A stretch of DNA of 64,000 nucleotides from Antennarius striatus (taxonomy: Eukaryota; Chordata; Actinopteri; Lophiiformes; Antennariidae). Under the pieces are notes generated by a model. It did no database searches and was not told where the DNA came from. It worked only from the letters and a program-made list of their open reading frames with translations. Below are positions 62,520 to 64,000 of this stretch, in pieces. Every line of letters begins with the position of its first letter. The first letter of the stretch is position 1. The DNA is taken from positions 25,834,501-25,898,500 of the forward strand of contig NC_090779.1 of NCBI RefSeq assembly GCF_040054535.1, given 5' to 3'. The position numbers and the translations under genes were made by a program.

Positions 62520-63736
62520 TGCGTTTTGTGCTTCCTGACAGATGGAGTGGCGTTCTGCTCTGTTGCCGCGGTAACGCAGCCTCACCTGCGGAGCGGTCCG
62601 GACTGGACCGACTCACCACCGCCGTGAATCACGAGGCGTCTGGAGCTGATCATTAATCACTTCCTGCCGGCGGCGTCCTGTCACATGATGTTTGTGGAAC
62701 ATTCTGTCCTGATCGTCCACCAATCAGACGACAGCTTCTCCATTCCAGTCATGGGGGGGGGGACACTTACCCGACCGGATTTTCCAGGCTCTGCCTCGAG
62801 GCGAGGGCGTCGAGTTCACGCAAACATCGCCTTCGGCACTTCCTGTGGGCAGGGCTTCGGCACAGGCCATCAAAGGGACCGGAGTGTTACCTGATCAGTC
62901 ACACCTGTAGGGAGCAGGGGGAGGGGCGTCGCTCTCACGCGAGCAGCAACACGCCCCCGGGTTCACCTGAAGGTCAAAGGTCACAGATAAACACTGTTAT
63001 CTGGCCCTTCAGCCACTTGAACATCCTCCCGCCAGCGGGGGCGGGGGGCAGCAGTATTCTTAGATCGGGCCTCCGTGATGTCACAGCGGCACTCTGACTG
63101 ACGGGTGGGGGCGGCGGCATGCGTGGCACGTCCAGCGGGGGGTGGGGGGTGCTTCCTGTCTGCGGTGTGACCTTTAGCAGTTTTAAGCCACAGGAAACGA
63201 CCCCCGCTCGTTTTAGAACAGCCTGGGCAAAGCAGCATACTGGGAGCTGGGGGTGGGGTCAGGGGTCATGTGGTTACAGGTGTAGGACGGGGGGGGGGTT
63301 CTCCTGCGGCTGCTTTTATTCCAGGAGAGATATTTCAGGTCCGACTGAAAATGTTTGAAAGGAGAGAACAAAAGAGAAGAACCGACCAATCAGGAGCCAG
63401 ATCCAGGGTCACAAGACTGCAGCTCCGGTTGGGATCGTGACTCCCCCCGCTTCATGATGAGATGCGGGTGTGTGGGAGGTGTCAGCTTCACAGCAGAACT
63501 CCAACCAAAAACCGACCAGGGGGGGGGTTCTGGATGGGTTCTGGATGGGCTCTGGATGGGGGGGCTAAACTCGGGGGGGCTCCTGCTAATCCTCTGCTAA
63601 CGGCTCTGGTCCCGATTCGCTTGAAGCGACAGCGTGTTGACAGCCCCCCCATCAACCCCCAACCACCTGTCTCATGTCACCCCCCCTCCACATCTATTTC
63701 CTGTAGCCCTCACAGATCGAGTTGCAAGTTCCAGAA

Positions 63737-63742
<6 letters not shown>
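62520..63742. other. Downstream flank of dusp6
   Basis: No gene recognised. GC-rich sequence with short G and C runs, ending in the large CA array that reaches the window edge. Confidence 0.5.

Positions 63743-64000
<258 letters not shown>

Overview
The window is vertebrate genomic DNA, almost certainly from a ray-finned (probably percomorph) fish. The evidence is short GT-AG introns, genes packed close together, a very high density of (CA)n/(GT)n microsatellites, fish-type LINE and MITE debris, and five protein genes that match known vertebrate orthologues exon by exon. The species cannot be named from the sequence alone. No prokaryotic features are present.

Layout. Positions 1-15.3 kb: no recognisable gene, only micro- and minisatellites (including a 78-bp higher-order repeat near 11.5 kb) and one hAT-like MITE. 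Positions 15.4-22.8 kb, minus strand: tes (testin, PET plus three LIM domains, 7 coding exons). Positions 24.9-28.0 kb, plus strand: cpa1 (pancreatic procarboxypeptidase A1, 11 exons, TATA promoter). Positions 28.6-31.2 kb, minus strand: cep41 (centrosomal/ciliary rhodanese-domain protein, 11 exons), convergent with cpa1. Positions 31.9-50.4 kb, plus strand: poc1b (centriolar WD40 protein, 12 coding exons), head-to-head with cep41 across about 0.7 kb and containing a 14.7-kb intron. Positions 59.5-61.6 kb, plus strand: dusp6 (ERK-specific MAP-kinase phosphatase, 3 exons). All splice phases were traced by hand and give uninterrupted reading frames of 524, 422, 361, 642 and 382 aa. Each gene ends with a credible stop, and four of the five have an AATAAA signal.

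The genes are not a pathway. tes, cpa1 and cep41 belong to a block found on human 7q31-32, while poc1b and dusp6 are neighbours on human 12q21, so the window spans a junction (or ancestral linkage) of those two blocks. The junction places two centriole/cilium genes, cep41 and poc1b, back to back on one intergenic segment that holds an RFX X-box-like motif.

I found no undescribed multigene system. The most interesting signals are tandem repeats acting inside genes. One is a 33-bp, in-frame minisatellite that appears to be coding in poc1b exon 10. Another is a 27-bp minisatellite that multiplies the splice-donor context of cep41 exon 6. In addition, GT/CA dinucleotide arrays sit where polypyrimidine tracts or whole introns should be, in poc1b and cpa1.
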